A stretch of 15,532 nucleotides of DNA from Stenotrophomonas maltophilia (GTDB lineage Bacteria; Pseudomonadota; Gammaproteobacteria; Xanthomonadales; Xanthomonadaceae). Shown here in pieces: positions 1 to 7,579 of the stretch. The stretch's first letter is position 1; each line of letters starts with the position of its first letter. The stretch spans positions 1 through 15,532 of the forward strand of contig DGIP01000047.1 in assembly GCA_002386405.1 (NCBI GenBank), given 5' to 3'. The position numbers were made by a program, and so were the translations under genes. The notes below the pieces were generated by a model that was given only the letters and a program-made list of their open reading frames with translations, ran no database searches and had not been told where the DNA came from.

Positions 1-285
1 TCCGATCCGGCGGAACGTTCGCTGCGTGGCATCGCGTTCCGCACCATCGAAGTGGCCGGCCGCGCCGGCATGGTCGGCGACCTGTTCCGCGAGTACGCCT
101 ATGCACGCCGCGACCGCGCGCGGTTCGCCTGGGTCACCATCGATTCGTCGCTCGCGTTGGCCGACGCCGCCAGCTTCGATCCGGCCAGGATGAAGGTGCT
201 GTACGACGTGGGCCATGCCCGCGCGCTCGAGGGGCCCGTGTGGCTGTCGCGGCCGCCGGGCATGACGCCGGGCGACGATCCCTGA
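1..285 (+). CDS. C-terminal part of an unidentified protein, possibly patatin-like phospholipase
   Basis: The frame is open from the first base of the window, so the gene begins upstream; 94 residues are visible before the TGA at 283-285. The visible part is soluble, rich in Arg and Ala, with no membrane segment or signal. Segments such as LFREYAYARRD, FAWVTIDSSLALADA and KVLYDVGHARAL recall the C-terminal ends of bacterial patatin-like phospholipases, where a basic stretch is followed by a short strand and a final helix. That resemblance is from memory and weak. The catalytic Ser-Asp dyad would lie upstream and cannot be checked. The stop lies two bases from the stop of the convergent exonuclease III gene, so the two genes share a 3' boundary with no room for a separate terminator. 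Confidence 0.55.
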   Translation, partial: SDPAERSLRGIAFRTIEVAGRAGMVGDLFREYAYARRDRARFAWVTIDSSLALADAASFDPARMKVLYDVGHARALEGPVWLSRPPGMTPGDDP

Positions 286-287
286 GC

Positions 288-1094
288 TCAACCGGTGCCG
301 GTCGGCGCCAGGACCTCTACCCACGTAGGCGCGTGGTCGCTGGCCTTCTCAAGACCCCGCACCCAGCGGTCCACACCCGCGTCCTTCAGGCCATCGGCAA
401 GCACCGAGTTGAGCAGCAGGTGGTCGATGCGAAGCCCGCGGTCACGTTCGTAGTGCTGGCGGAAGTAGTCCCAGAACGTGTAGAGGGTTTCGTCGCCGTA
501 GACCTGGCGAAGGCTGTCGGTCCAACCCTGTGCCAGCAGGTTGGCATAGGCCTCGCGCACTTCCGGCTGCAACAGCGCATCCCGCCGCCACGACTTGGGA
601 TCATAGATGTCCGCGTCGGTCGGGACCACGTTGAAGTCGCCGATCAATGCGACCGGGTGCGGCAGCCCGACCAGTCCCAGCGCGTGCTTGTGCAGCCGCT
701 GCATCCATTTAAGCTTGTACTCGAACTTCGGGCCGGGCTGCGGGTTGCCATTGGGCAGGTACAGCCCACCCACCAGCACGCCGTGCGCCGCCGCCTCCAG
801 ATAGCGGCTCTGGTCATCGGTGCGATCGCCCGGCAGTCCGCGCCGGCTTTCGACCGGGTCCTGCCCACGCGCCAGCAGCGCCACGCCGTTCCAGGCACGT
901 TGCCCCTGCCACAGGCAGCCGTAGCCTGCGTCACGTATCTCGGTTTCAGGAAACGCATCCTGGCTGGCTTTGAGCTCCTGCAGCGCCACGATGTCCGGTG
1001 TCTCTTTCTCCAGCCACGCCAACAGATGCGGAAGCCGCGTCTTGATGCCGTTGACGTTGAAGGTGGCAATGCGGAGGCGCCTGCGACGGGCCAT
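288..1094 (-). CDS. xthA: Exodeoxyribonuclease III (AP endonuclease)
   Basis: This is a 268-residue EEP-fold nuclease, the same length as E. coli XthA. The family removes nucleotides 3'->5' from duplex DNA and cuts at abasic sites in base excision repair. Catalytic residues can be lined up with the E. coli enzyme: N13 in FNVNG, E40 in LQELK, Y112 in YLPNG, D153 and N155 in GDFN, D224 in RIDHLLL, and the D253-H254 pair in SDHAP. The RRGLPGD segment near residue 85 is also typical. The start at 1094 is preferred over an upstream in-frame start at 1166 because AGGAG lies six bases before it and because the upstream start would add a 24-residue tail unlike the family. The gene is convergent with the partial gene at 1-285 and divergent from the lipoprotein gene at 1257. 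Confidence 0.93.
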   Translation of the reverse strand: MARRRRLRIATFNVNGIKTRLPHLLAWLEKETPDIVALQELKASQDAFPETEIRDAGYGCLWQGQRAWNGVALLARGQDPVESRRGLPGDRTDDQSRYLEAAAHGVLVGGLYLPNGNPQPGPKFEYKLKWMQRLHKHALGLVGLPHPVALIGDFNVVPTDADIYDPKSWRRDALLQPEVREAYANLLAQGWTDSLRQVYGDETLYTFWDYFRQHYERDRGLRIDHLLLNSVLADGLKDAGVDRWVRGLEKASDHAPTWVEVLAPTGTG

Positions 1095-1256
1095 GCCGTG
1101 CTCCTGCAGGAGGGAGCCGCCAGTATTCCCGTCACTGCGCTGCGTGCGCGTCAAGATCCGTCTCACGTGGCCATCGCACTTGCGTTCCAGCAGGCTTCAC
1201 TCCGTGCAACCTGGACCAGCGCATGCTTGGGGTTACGTTCCGTGGAGCCGCATTCG

Positions 1257-1931
1257 ATGCCTACCCTGTCCTCTCGCCCGCTGCTGCTGGCCGCCGTGCT
1301 GGCGTCTACCGGCTGTACTCCATCGCCCAACGCGGATGGAACGCCGCAGCCTACCGGCGGCGATCCGGGCGCGGCGAAGGCGGCGGTCACCAACGAGGCC
1401 CGTGCAGCGCCTTCCCTGCCTGCCTATGCCTTCAGCGAAACGCCACCGGGCATCGCGCTGGCTGCGGTTCCTGATATGGAGCTGCGCAGGGATTTCACCC
1501 GCAGCTACCTGGCATTGGACGGCTGGAAGTTGTTCGATGCGTCGGGTAGCAAGGGTTCGCCACTGGCCGCCTTGGTACTGGACGGTTCCAACGAGGTGAC
1601 GGCAGCCGAGCTTCGCCTCGGACGCAGCGACGACGCCGGCGCAGTTGCCGATTGCCTGACGCCTCCTGCAGAAGCCACGGGACCGGTCGACACCGTCGAC
1701 GTTGGTAGCGTGAGCTTTACCCACTTCCCGGTGGGCGACGCAGCAATGAGCCACTACGTGTCGGCTGAGAGCTACCGCGCCGTGCAGCAGGGGCGGTGCT
1801 ATGCGATTGATCTGGTGGTGGCCGGTACCCGGCCGGAGGTGTATGACCCGCCGCGTACGCCGCCTTTCAGCAATGATGAGGCGCGGGAGAAACTTGCGGG
1901 TGCGTTGAAGGCCGTGCATTGGGTTGAATGA
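1257..1931 (+). CDS. Hypothetical lipoprotein
   Basis: The product has 224 residues. The N-terminus has a short hydrophobic signal (LLLAAVLASTGC) ending in a cysteine at a plausible lipobox. The -3 residue is Ser rather than Leu, so lipid attachment is likely but not certain. A low-complexity Pro/Gly/Ala linker follows, then a globular region with alternating strands (SYLALDGWKLFDA, LAALVLDG, AAELRLGR). Two cysteines in the mature part, in VADCLTPP and GRCYAIDLVV, could form a disulfide. I do not recognise the family. The start at 1257 is chosen because it directly precedes the signal and has GGAG about ten bases upstream; the same frame stays open far upstream, but there it runs antisense to xthA. 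The gene ends just before two hairpins that separate it from the convergent dehydrogenase gene. Confidence 0.8.
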   Translation: MPTLSSRPLLLAAVLASTGCTPSPNADGTPQPTGGDPGAAKAAVTNEARAAPSLPAYAFSETPPGIALAAVPDMELRRDFTRSYLALDGWKLFDASGSKGSPLAALVLDGSNEVTAAELRLGRSDDAGAVADCLTPPAEATGPVDTVDVGSVSFTHFPVGDAAMSHYVSAESYRAVQQGRCYAIDLVVAGTRPEVYDPPRTPPFSNDEAREKLAGALKAVHWVE

Positions 1932-1938
1932 ACCGATG

Positions 1939-1963
1939 CGCCTGCGGCTTCGAGCCGCAGGCG
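1939..1963. terminator. GC-rich hairpin after the lipoprotein gene
   Basis: A perfect 11-bp stem (1939-1949 with 1953-1963) closes on a TCG loop, eight bases after the stop of the lipoprotein gene. No run of T follows on either strand, so it is not a classic intrinsic terminator. It could stabilise the 3' end of the message or stop convergent transcription. It has no adjacent GTAG, unlike the second hairpin nearby. Confidence 0.5.
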
Positions 1964-1969
1964 TGGAGC

Positions 1970-1992
1970 AGCCAGGCAGGGCCTGGCTCTAC
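1970..1992 (-). repeat. SMAG-type GTAG hairpin repeat
   Basis: An 8-bp stem (1970-1977 with 1981-1988, loop AGG) is followed by CTAC at 1989-1992, which reads GTAG at the head of the hairpin on the minus strand. GTAG plus a short GC-rich stem-loop is the structure of the SMAG family of REP-like elements of Stenotrophomonas maltophilia. The TAG within GTAG (1991-1989) is also the stop codon of the PQQ-dehydrogenase gene, so the repeat overlaps the end of that gene. Confidence 0.7.
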
Positions 1993-3350
1993 GGCGTCGG
2001 GGCCGTCGGCGCCGATGGGGTTGCCGAAGGCACTGCAGCGGGCGCTGTCGAGGCCGCGGTCGGCGTGATCCGCCAGATGGTGTTGGCCAGGTCATCGGCC
2101 ACGATCACCGCGCCGCGCGGATCTACGCTGACACCGACCGGGCGGCCGCGGGTCTTGCCGTCTTCGCCGCGGAAGCCGGTGGCGAAATCGATGGCTTCGC
2201 CGGCCGGCTTGCCGTCACGGAACGGCACGAACACCACCTTGTAGCCCACCGGTGGGTTGCGGTTCCAGCTGCCGTGCTGGCCTACGAACACGCCGTCGGT
2301 GAAGTTGCCGCCGACTGCAGGGTTGGCGAACGCCACGCCCAGTGCGGCCACGTGCGAGCCCAGCGCGAAGTCCGGGGTCAGCGCGGACGCCACCTTCTCC
2401 GGGTTCTGCGGCATCACCCGCCGGTCCACATGCTTGCCCCAGTAGCTGTAGGGCCAGCCATAGAAGCCACCGTCGCGCACCGAGGTGAGGTAATCCGGCA
2501 CCAGGTTCGGCCCGATCTCGTCGCGCTCGTTGACCACCGCCCACAGCGTGCCCGTACCCGGCTGCACCGCCAATGCGGTGGGGTTGCGGATGCCGCTGGC
2601 ATAGGTGCGGTGCGCGCCGGTCTGCGCATCGATCTCCCAGACCTGGGCGCGGTCGATTTCCGCCGCCATGCCGCGTTCGGTGATGTTGCTGTTGGAGCCG
2701 ATACCCACGTACAGATGGCTGCCATCGGCGCTGGCGGCCAGCGACTTGGTCCAGTGGTGGTTGATCGCCGACGGCAGGTCGGTCACCTTGGTCGGCGCGC
2801 CGCTGGCCTTGGTCTGGCCTTCGGTGTAATCGAAGCGCACCAGCGCATCCTGGTTGGCCACATACAGGGCGTTGCCCACCAGTGCCAGGCCGTACGGGGC
2901 GTTGAGCTTGTCGGCGAACACGGTCTTCAGCTCGTACACACCGTCGCCGTCGGCATCGCGCAGCAGGGTCAGGCGGTTGCCGCTCTTGACCTGCGTATTG
3001 CCCTTGGCCTTGATCTTGCCGGCGATCACGTCCTTCGGCTTCAGGTTGGGCGCGCTGCCGCCACGGCCTTCGGCCACCAGGATGTCGCCGTTCGGCAGCA
3101 CCAGGGTCTGGCGCGGAATGGCCAGGTCGGTGGCGATCGCCGAGACCTTGAAACCGGCCGGCACGGTGGGCACGGTATCGCCCCACGCGGTCGGCTGGGC
3201 GATGGTCATGTCCGGCATCACGCCGCGATGGGGCTTGGGCAGTTCGGGGCTGGCGCCGATCTGCTGCAGCTCCGGGGCCTTGCCGCTGCATGCCGCAAGG
3301 GCCACGGCGAGTACCGAGAGTGCCAGTACCTTCGAGGAAGCGCGGTTCAC
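1989..3350 (-). CDS. PQQ-dependent sugar/sorbosone dehydrogenase family lipoprotein
   Basis: The protein has 453 residues and belongs to the soluble glucose/sorbosone dehydrogenase beta-propeller family, whose members oxidise sugars or related aldoses in the periplasm with PQQ. It starts with a lipoprotein signal whose lipobox LAAC ends at C21. Propeller segments include ILVAEGRGG, GVYELKTVFADKLNAPYGLAL and WPYSYWGKH. H198-H199 in NHHWTKS and R255-N256 in SGIRNPT match the places where the family has its catalytic His and PQQ-binding Arg-Asn. The last 20 residues are a Pro/Ala/Thr tail. The GTG start at 3350 overlaps the TGA stop of the upstream DUF2231 gene (GTGA) and has GGGAGG a few bases before it, so translation is probably coupled. 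The true substrate cannot be read from sequence. Confidence 0.88.
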   Translation of the reverse strand: MNRASSKVLALSVLAVALAACSGKAPELQQIGASPELPKPHRGVMPDMTIAQPTAWGDTVPTVPAGFKVSAIATDLAIPRQTLVLPNGDILVAEGRGGSAPNLKPKDVIAGKIKAKGNTQVKSGNRLTLLRDADGDGVYELKTVFADKLNAPYGLALVGNALYVANQDALVRFDYTEGQTKASGAPTKVTDLPSAINHHWTKSLAASADGSHLYVGIGSNSNITERGMAAEIDRAQVWEIDAQTGAHRTYASGIRNPTALAVQPGTGTLWAVVNERDEIGPNLVPDYLTSVRDGGFYGWPYSYWGKHVDRRVMPQNPEKVASALTPDFALGSHVAALGVAFANPAVGGNFTDGVFVGQHGSWNRNPPVGYKVVFVPFRDGKPAGEAIDFATGFRGEDGKTRGRPVGVSVDPRGAVIVADDLANTIWRITPTAASTAPAAVPSATPSAPTAPTP

Positions 3351-3769
3351 AGGGCACCTCCCACACGCACGCGCACACTGGAAAAACCGAGCCAGGTGGC
3401 AATCAACGCCAGCACCGTGACGATCACCGACCACAGCAGCGCCGCAGGCATGATCGCCCAGGCGTCGCGTGCATGGTGCAGCGAGTTGATGAAGCCCACG
3501 ATCCAGGTGACCGCCAGCACGATGACGTAGAAGCCGTTGCGGCTGCCACGCACCAGTCCAATCAGGCCGCACAGCAGGGCCAGCGTGGTCATCACCATCG
3601 CCCCGACCAGCAGCCAGGAGGCGAAGTTGCTCCACTGGATTTCATAGGTGTTCCAGTACGCGTAATCGGCCAGCAGTGCGCCGACGAACAGCGGCAGCAC
3701 GCCGCCGAGCACGGCGGCATGGAACGGATGGATGACCCAGTGGCGGGTCACGACGGCGGTTGTGGACAC
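3347..3769 (-). CDS. DUF2231-type four-helix membrane protein
   Basis: The 140-residue product is mostly hydrophobic, with four likely transmembrane helices at about residues 12-38, 48-73, 80-97 and 107-129. H14 and H17 in IHPFHAAV begin helix 1, and H98-H99 in SLHHARD lie at the end of helix 3. The HP motif at the start of helix 1 fits the DUF2231 family. The GTG at 3769 is chosen over an upstream GTG/ATG option at 3808 because AGGAG lies six bases before it. The stop overlaps the start of the PQQ-dehydrogenase, so the two form an operon, and the paired histidines make a heme- or quinone-linked role conceivable. No function is established for this protein. Confidence 0.82.
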   Translation of the reverse strand: MSTTAVVTRHWVIHPFHAAVLGGVLPLFVGALLADYAYWNTYEIQWSNFASWLLVGAMVMTTLALLCGLIGLVRGSRNGFYVIVLAVTWIVGFINSLHHARDAWAIMPAALLWSVIVTVLALIATWLGFSSVRVRVGGAL

Positions 3770-3835
3770 GGCTGTCTCCTGAGGGGAATGCAACCGGTAT
3801 CCTGCCACCGCGTGCGTGACGGGGGGTTGATGCGC

Positions 3836-5200
3836 TCAGCGCCAGTCGGCGGGCAGCTTCCGCATGCGCGTGCGGTACTTCATCGTTCCGTTGCGCAGGG
3901 TGCCCTCCGTCGTCTGCAGGTGTTCGCCATCGGGCGACAGCGATTCCTCCCAGCTGGCCACCTGCTGCAGCCGCCCGTCCACGTAGCGATAGGTCTCGGT
4001 GGCGTGCGAGCAGCAGCCGCCGCGCGAGGCGGACGTGAGGGTGCGCGTGGCGGAGTCGATGTCCAGCTGCGGCAGGCTCGACAGCGTTGGCTCGAACACG
4101 AAGGCACGGGCCGCTGGATCAAAGAGGAACAGGTTCCGCGTGGCATTCGGGCCTGCCCCGCCAGAGTATCCAGGCACGCTCAGGTCAGGCCAGCCGTCGA
4201 AGTTCGCGTCCACCAACTGCACCACGTCCGGGCCGGCGCTCAGCGGCTCGGCATCGATGTCGCGCAGGATCTGCCGGCGCTGGCCGGTCGTGGCGTCCAG
4301 GATGTCGATGGCCTGCAACAGCGCCTGATCGTCGTCGGCGGGCGCGACGACCAGCACGAAACGCAGGCGGTCGGTGGTTGCCTGCTGGGGAATACGCCTA
4401 TCCCCGGCGACAAGATCATCCCGGCGGATCCAGCCGGGTGTCGCCGCGCCGTCTGCCGCCACTTCTTCGATGCCGATCCACTCGGCGCCCCTGCTGAGCA
4501 CACCGGCATAGCGCCCCGCGGCAAGCGTGCCCGATGCCGTGCCGTCCTCGGCGGTTCGGTAGACCGGGGTGTCCATTGTCGCCGCGAACACGTCGATGTA
4601 GGGCCTTGGCGCCTGCAGGGAGAACCCGTCGCGATAGTGGGTTACCTGGTAGTGGTGGACAGCCCTGCCGTAAGCGTCGGGCGCACACACGCCGCCCACT
4701 GCGCAGGCGCCGATTTCATCCGGGGTAGGCTTGCGGGTGGCGGGAACCTGCTCGGTACGGATCAGCGTTTTCTGGTCCGCCCAGCGCAGCGTGAAACCAC
4801 GTTCGGTCCAGGCCAGTGCCGCTTCGGTGTCCGCGCTGCCAATGTTGGTGCGGCAGAACGGCTGGGCGTCGGAACGTTCGTTCCAATCGGGAAAGGCATA
4901 GGCCGGGCACAGCCGGTTGGCGCTGTTGATGTCGTAGCGGTACGCCGCATCGGTGACGAACACCAGCTTGTTCAAGGCCCCGCCCGGATCGCGCGACACG
5001 AAGGCGTAGCGCACCTTCGCCGCGTGGGGAATGGCGCTGGCAAGCGTTTCGTGATGGATTTCGCCTGCGGCCGGCGCTGCCACCGGTTCTTCCTCGGGCG
5101 CCTCGGGCGAGAGCTGGTAAATCCCGGGCTCCAGCAGCGGTCCCGCTTCGGCGCGGGTCATCAGGGCGGCAAGCAACAAGGCGGCGTAGCTCATTTTCAT
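3836..5200 (-). CDS. Secreted XAC2610-like protein with SH3-like middle region
   Basis: The product has 454 residues with a Sec signal (MKMSYAALLLAALMTRAEA, then GP). The middle, around residues 205-260 (DVFAATMDTPVYRTAEDG through WIGIEEV to PGWIRRDDL), looks like a bacterial SH3-like fold. The C-terminal third has DANFDGWPDL at 331-340, an Asp-rich FG-GAP/calcium-loop-like motif, then LFLFDPAARAFVFEPTLSSLP and RGGCCSHATETYRY, with vicinal cysteines C396-C397. These C-terminal motifs recall the XAC2610-related family, whose founder is the periplasmic immunity protein to a type IV-secreted peptidoglycan hydrolase of Xanthomonas; this is a recalled resemblance. No cognate effector gene is adjacent. 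The start at 5200 directly precedes the signal but has only a weak ribosome site; an ATG six bases downstream is possible. The gene lies 66 bases upstream of the DUF2231 gene on the same strand. Confidence 0.75.
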   Translation of the reverse strand: MKMSYAALLLAALMTRAEAGPLLEPGIYQLSPEAPEEEPVAAPAAGEIHHETLASAIPHAAKVRYAFVSRDPGGALNKLVFVTDAAYRYDINSANRLCPAYAFPDWNERSDAQPFCRTNIGSADTEAALAWTERGFTLRWADQKTLIRTEQVPATRKPTPDEIGACAVGGVCAPDAYGRAVHHYQVTHYRDGFSLQAPRPYIDVFAATMDTPVYRTAEDGTASGTLAAGRYAGVLSRGAEWIGIEEVAADGAATPGWIRRDDLVAGDRRIPQQATTDRLRFVLVVAPADDDQALLQAIDILDATTGQRRQILRDIDAEPLSAGPDVVQLVDANFDGWPDLSVPGYSGGAGPNATRNLFLFDPAARAFVFEPTLSSLPQLDIDSATRTLTSASRGGCCSHATETYRYVDGRLQQVASWEESLSPDGEHLQTTEGTLRNGTMKYRTRMRKLPADWR

Positions 5201-5218
5201 CCAGCCATCATGCGCGAT

Positions 5219-5251
5219 GTCCCTAACGCGACGATAGTGGTCCCTATCGCG
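5219..5251. promoter_or_regulatory. Direct repeat, two copies of GTCCCTAWCGCG 21 bp apart
   Basis: GTCCCTAACGCG (5219-5230) and GTCCCTATCGCG (5240-5251) differ at one base and start 21 bp apart, two helical turns. They lie 19-51 bases upstream of the XAC2610-like start and about 130 bases upstream of fsr, in the divergent intergenic region. An inverted CGATAG/CTATCG pair (5232-5237 with 5244-5249) overlaps the second copy. A tandem operator for a regulator is the simplest reading; it is not matched to a known one. Nearer fsr, TCCAGGCTGGA at 5307-5317 is a short palindrome. Confidence 0.4.
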
Positions 5252-5379
5252 TGAGACGGCAGCGTGCGTCCGGCTTACCCTCGTGCTCCGCTTGTCTCCC
5301 ACCAGGTCCAGGCTGGAGCACGCGCCGGACCCTTGGCGGCGTGGCCGGCCGGGACCGCAGCTGTATTTCCAATGGTCCC

Positions 5380-6621
5380 ATGAGCACAGAAACCCCGCCG
5401 TCCGCTTCGTCCGTCGTCCCTGCTTCGCCGGTCCTGCCCGCCGCTCCCGATGCCGCCCACCAGGGCTTTGCGATCCGCATCGTCGGCGCCGCCGCGTTCG
5501 CGCACCTGCTCAACGACATGATCCAGGCCGTGCTGCCGGCCGTGTACCCGATGTTCAAGAGCCAGTTCGCGCTCACCTTCGGCCAGATCGGCACCATCGC
5601 GCTGGTCTACCAGTTCACCGCCTCGCTGCTGCAGCCGTGGGTGGGCATGTACACCGACAAGCGCCCGCTGCCCTACCTGCTGCCTTCCGGCATGATCGCC
5701 ACCTTCGTCGGCATCGGCATGATGGCCATGGCCAGCAGTTACGAAATGCTGCTGCTGGCGGCCGCCGTGGTGGGCGTCGGGTCGGCTACGTTCCACCCGG
5801 AAGCCTCGCGCGTGGCTCGCATGGCCTCGGGCGGGCGCTTCGGCACCGCGCAGTCCACCTTCCAGGTCGGCGGCAATACCGGCTCGGCCATCGGCCCGCT
5901 GCTGGCGGCTGCCGTGGTGATTCCGCACGGCCAGCGCGCCATCGGCTGGTTCCTGCTGATCGCCGCCGTGGCCATCTTCGTGCTGTTCCGGCTGACCGGT
6001 TGGACCGTGCGCCACGGCCAGGCAAAGATGAACAGTCTTGCGCGCTCGCATGGCATCGGCCTGAGCCGCGGCAAGGTGGTGCAGGCCATCGCGGTGATCG
6101 CGGTGCTGATGTTCGCCAAGTTCGTGTACATCGCCTCCATCACCAACTACTTCACCTTCTACCTGATCGAACGTTTCCACCTGAGTGTGCAGCAAAGCCA
6201 GATGTATCTGTTCGTGTTCCTGGCGTCGATCGCGCTGGGCACCTTCATCGGCGGCCCGGTGGGCGACCGGATCGGGCGCAAGGCGGTGATCTGGATTTCG
6301 TTCCTGGGCGTGGCCCCGTTCGCGCTTGCCCTGCCCTATGCCAACCTGATGGGGACCGCGGTGCTCGCGGTTGCCGTCGGGCTGGTGATGTCCTCGGCGT
6401 TTGCTGCGCTGGTGGTGTATGCACAGGAAGCCGTTCCAGGCCGCGTGGGCATGGTGTCCGGACTGATGTTCGGGCTGATGTTCGGCATTGGTGGCATCGG
6501 CGCGGCCGGGCTGGGCAAGCTGGCCGACATCCACGGCATCGTGTGGGTGTACCACCTCACCTCGTTCCTGCCGTTGTTGGGGTTGGCGACTGCGTTTCTG
6601 CCGAAGACCTCCGCGCGCTGA
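5380..6621 (+). CDS. fsr: Fosmidomycin resistance-type MFS efflux transporter
   Basis: The 413-residue product matches remembered E. coli Fsr over its whole length, an inner-membrane major facilitator proton antiporter that exports fosmidomycin. Diagnostic segments include FAHLLNDMIQAVLPAVYP (residues 40-57), FHPEASRVARMASGGR (138-153), FQVGGNTGSAIGPLLAA (161-177), GGPVGDRIGRK (291-301, the loop motif of the second half) and VYAQEAVPGRVGMVSGL (346-362). About 12 membrane helices are visible. The first 28 residues are a Ser/Pro/Ala-rich cytoplasmic tail. The ATG at 5380 precedes the family's conserved start region; the frame is open upstream but shows no family sequence. No clear Shine-Dalgarno precedes it. 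A SMAG hairpin starts six bases after the stop and the AraC-type gene beyond is convergent, possibly its regulator. The physiological substrate is unknown. Confidence 0.93.
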   Translation: MSTETPPSASSVVPASPVLPAAPDAAHQGFAIRIVGAAAFAHLLNDMIQAVLPAVYPMFKSQFALTFGQIGTIALVYQFTASLLQPWVGMYTDKRPLPYLLPSGMIATFVGIGMMAMASSYEMLLLAAAVVGVGSATFHPEASRVARMASGGRFGTAQSTFQVGGNTGSAIGPLLAAAVVIPHGQRAIGWFLLIAAVAIFVLFRLTGWTVRHGQAKMNSLARSHGIGLSRGKVVQAIAVIAVLMFAKFVYIASITNYFTFYLIERFHLSVQQSQMYLFVFLASIALGTFIGGPVGDRIGRKAVIWISFLGVAPFALALPYANLMGTAVLAVAVGLVMSSAFAALVVYAQEAVPGRVGMVSGLMFGLMFGIGGIGAAGLGKLADIHGIVWVYHLTSFLPLLGLATAFLPKTSAR

Positions 6622-6626
6622 GAGAG

Positions 6627-6652
6627 GGTGCCGACTAACAGTCGGCACCTAC
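6627..6652 (-). repeat. SMAG-type GTAG hairpin between fsr and the AraC gene
   Basis: A 10-bp perfect stem (6627-6636 with 6640-6649, loop AAC) is followed by CTAC at 6649-6652, so on the minus strand GTAG heads the hairpin. It sits between two convergent genes, five bases after the fsr stop and 35 bases from the AraC stop. No T-run follows, so any role in termination or message stability would be that of a REP-like element. Confidence 0.8.
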
Positions 6653-6687
6653 CGCCGCACGCTGCTGCGCAGATTTTACATTCACCG

Positions 6688-7485
6688 CTACTGGAAGAAC
6701 TGGCTGGGCAGCTGGCCGAAGCGCTTCTTGAACATGGCGGTGAACGCGCTGGGGCTGGCGTAGCCTTGCGACAGCGCTACGTCGATGACCTTCGCGCCAT
6801 GCGCGAGGCGTTCCAGGGCGCGGACGAGCCGGATCTGCTGGCGCCATTGGCCGAAGGTCATGTGCAGTTCGCGCGCGCACAGGCGCTGGATCGTCTTGGC
6901 GTCCACGCCGAGGCGAACCGCCCAGTCCTGCAGTGTGGAAGCGTCGTCGGGCGCGGCGTCCCAGTGCTGCGCGATCTGCTGCAGGCGCGGGTCGACCGGT
7001 TCGGGAACATGCAGCGGCAGCACCGGCAGCGCCTGCAGTTCGTCCAGTATCAGCTGCATGAGGTGGCCGTCGCGCGAGTCCGGAACGTAGGGCTGCTCCA
7101 CGATGGCCGCCGCACCGATCAGTTCGGCCAGCAGGGGTGTGATCGAGACGGTCGCTGCGCTGGGCGGCGCATCGGCGATGGCCTGCGGCAGGATGTACAG
7201 GCTGCGCATGCGCACTGCGCCGATGCAGCTCACCTTGTGGCCGATCCCGGCCGGCATCCAGATCGCGCGCGTGCTGGGCACCACCCAGCGGCCGGCGCCG
7301 GCCTGCACCACCAGCACGCCGGAGGCGGCATAGACCAGCTGGTGGCGGTCCGGATGGTGGTGCAGCGGAATCACCGTGCCGGCGGCGTAGTCGCGTGCCC
7401 GGCACAGCACGGCCGACTCAGGGCCCAGCGGCAGGCGCTGGCCAGCGGCGTCGACCGACGTGATGTCTTTTTTCCGATGAGGCAT
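6688..7485 (-). CDS. AraC-family transcriptional regulator
   Basis: The product has 265 residues. Residues 20-100 form a cupin-type sensing domain, with the metal-site-like HHHPDRHQLVYAASGVLVV and WMPAGIGHKV. Residues 165-263 carry the AraC-type double helix-turn-helix: LQDWAVRLGVDAKTIQRLCARELHMTF for the first and AKVIDVALSQGYASPSAFTAMFKKRFGQLPSQF for the second, including the conserved GY-S-SAF-AFK/RFG-P pattern. This layout matches the short AraC regulators often found next to transporters. The start at 7485 is preferred because the upstream in-frame extension (to 7548) is basic and unlike the family; the ribosome site is weak. It is convergent with fsr and divergent from the SRAP gene at 7580, 94 bases away, so control of either neighbour is possible but unproven. 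Confidence 0.88.
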   Translation of the reverse strand: MPHRKKDITSVDAAGQRLPLGPESAVLCRARDYAAGTVIPLHHHPDRHQLVYAASGVLVVQAGAGRWVVPSTRAIWMPAGIGHKVSCIGAVRMRSLYILPQAIADAPPSAATVSITPLLAELIGAAAIVEQPYVPDSRDGHLMQLILDELQALPVLPLHVPEPVDPRLQQIAQHWDAAPDDASTLQDWAVRLGVDAKTIQRLCARELHMTFGQWRQQIRLVRALERLAHGAKVIDVALSQGYASPSAFTAMFKKRFGQLPSQFFQ

Positions 7486-7579
7486 GGGCAGATACCGCGA
7501 AACAACCACCCCGCGACTGTAGCGCCGCCCGTGCCGCCGCTCAACCACATGCTCACGGCGCGCGCCCTACCCTGCACCC

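Noticed and set aside
1095..1166. An N-terminal extension of exonuclease III.
   Set aside because: The internal ATG at 1094 has AGGAG six bases before it and gives the family length; the extra residues resemble no family sequence.
3290..5254. A 654-codon open frame on the plus strand.
   Set aside because: It runs antisense to the dehydrogenase, DUF2231 and XAC2610-like genes, which have clear motifs and ribosome sites. Its product is a Gln/His/Arg-rich string with no family likeness, as expected from GC-rich antisense frames.
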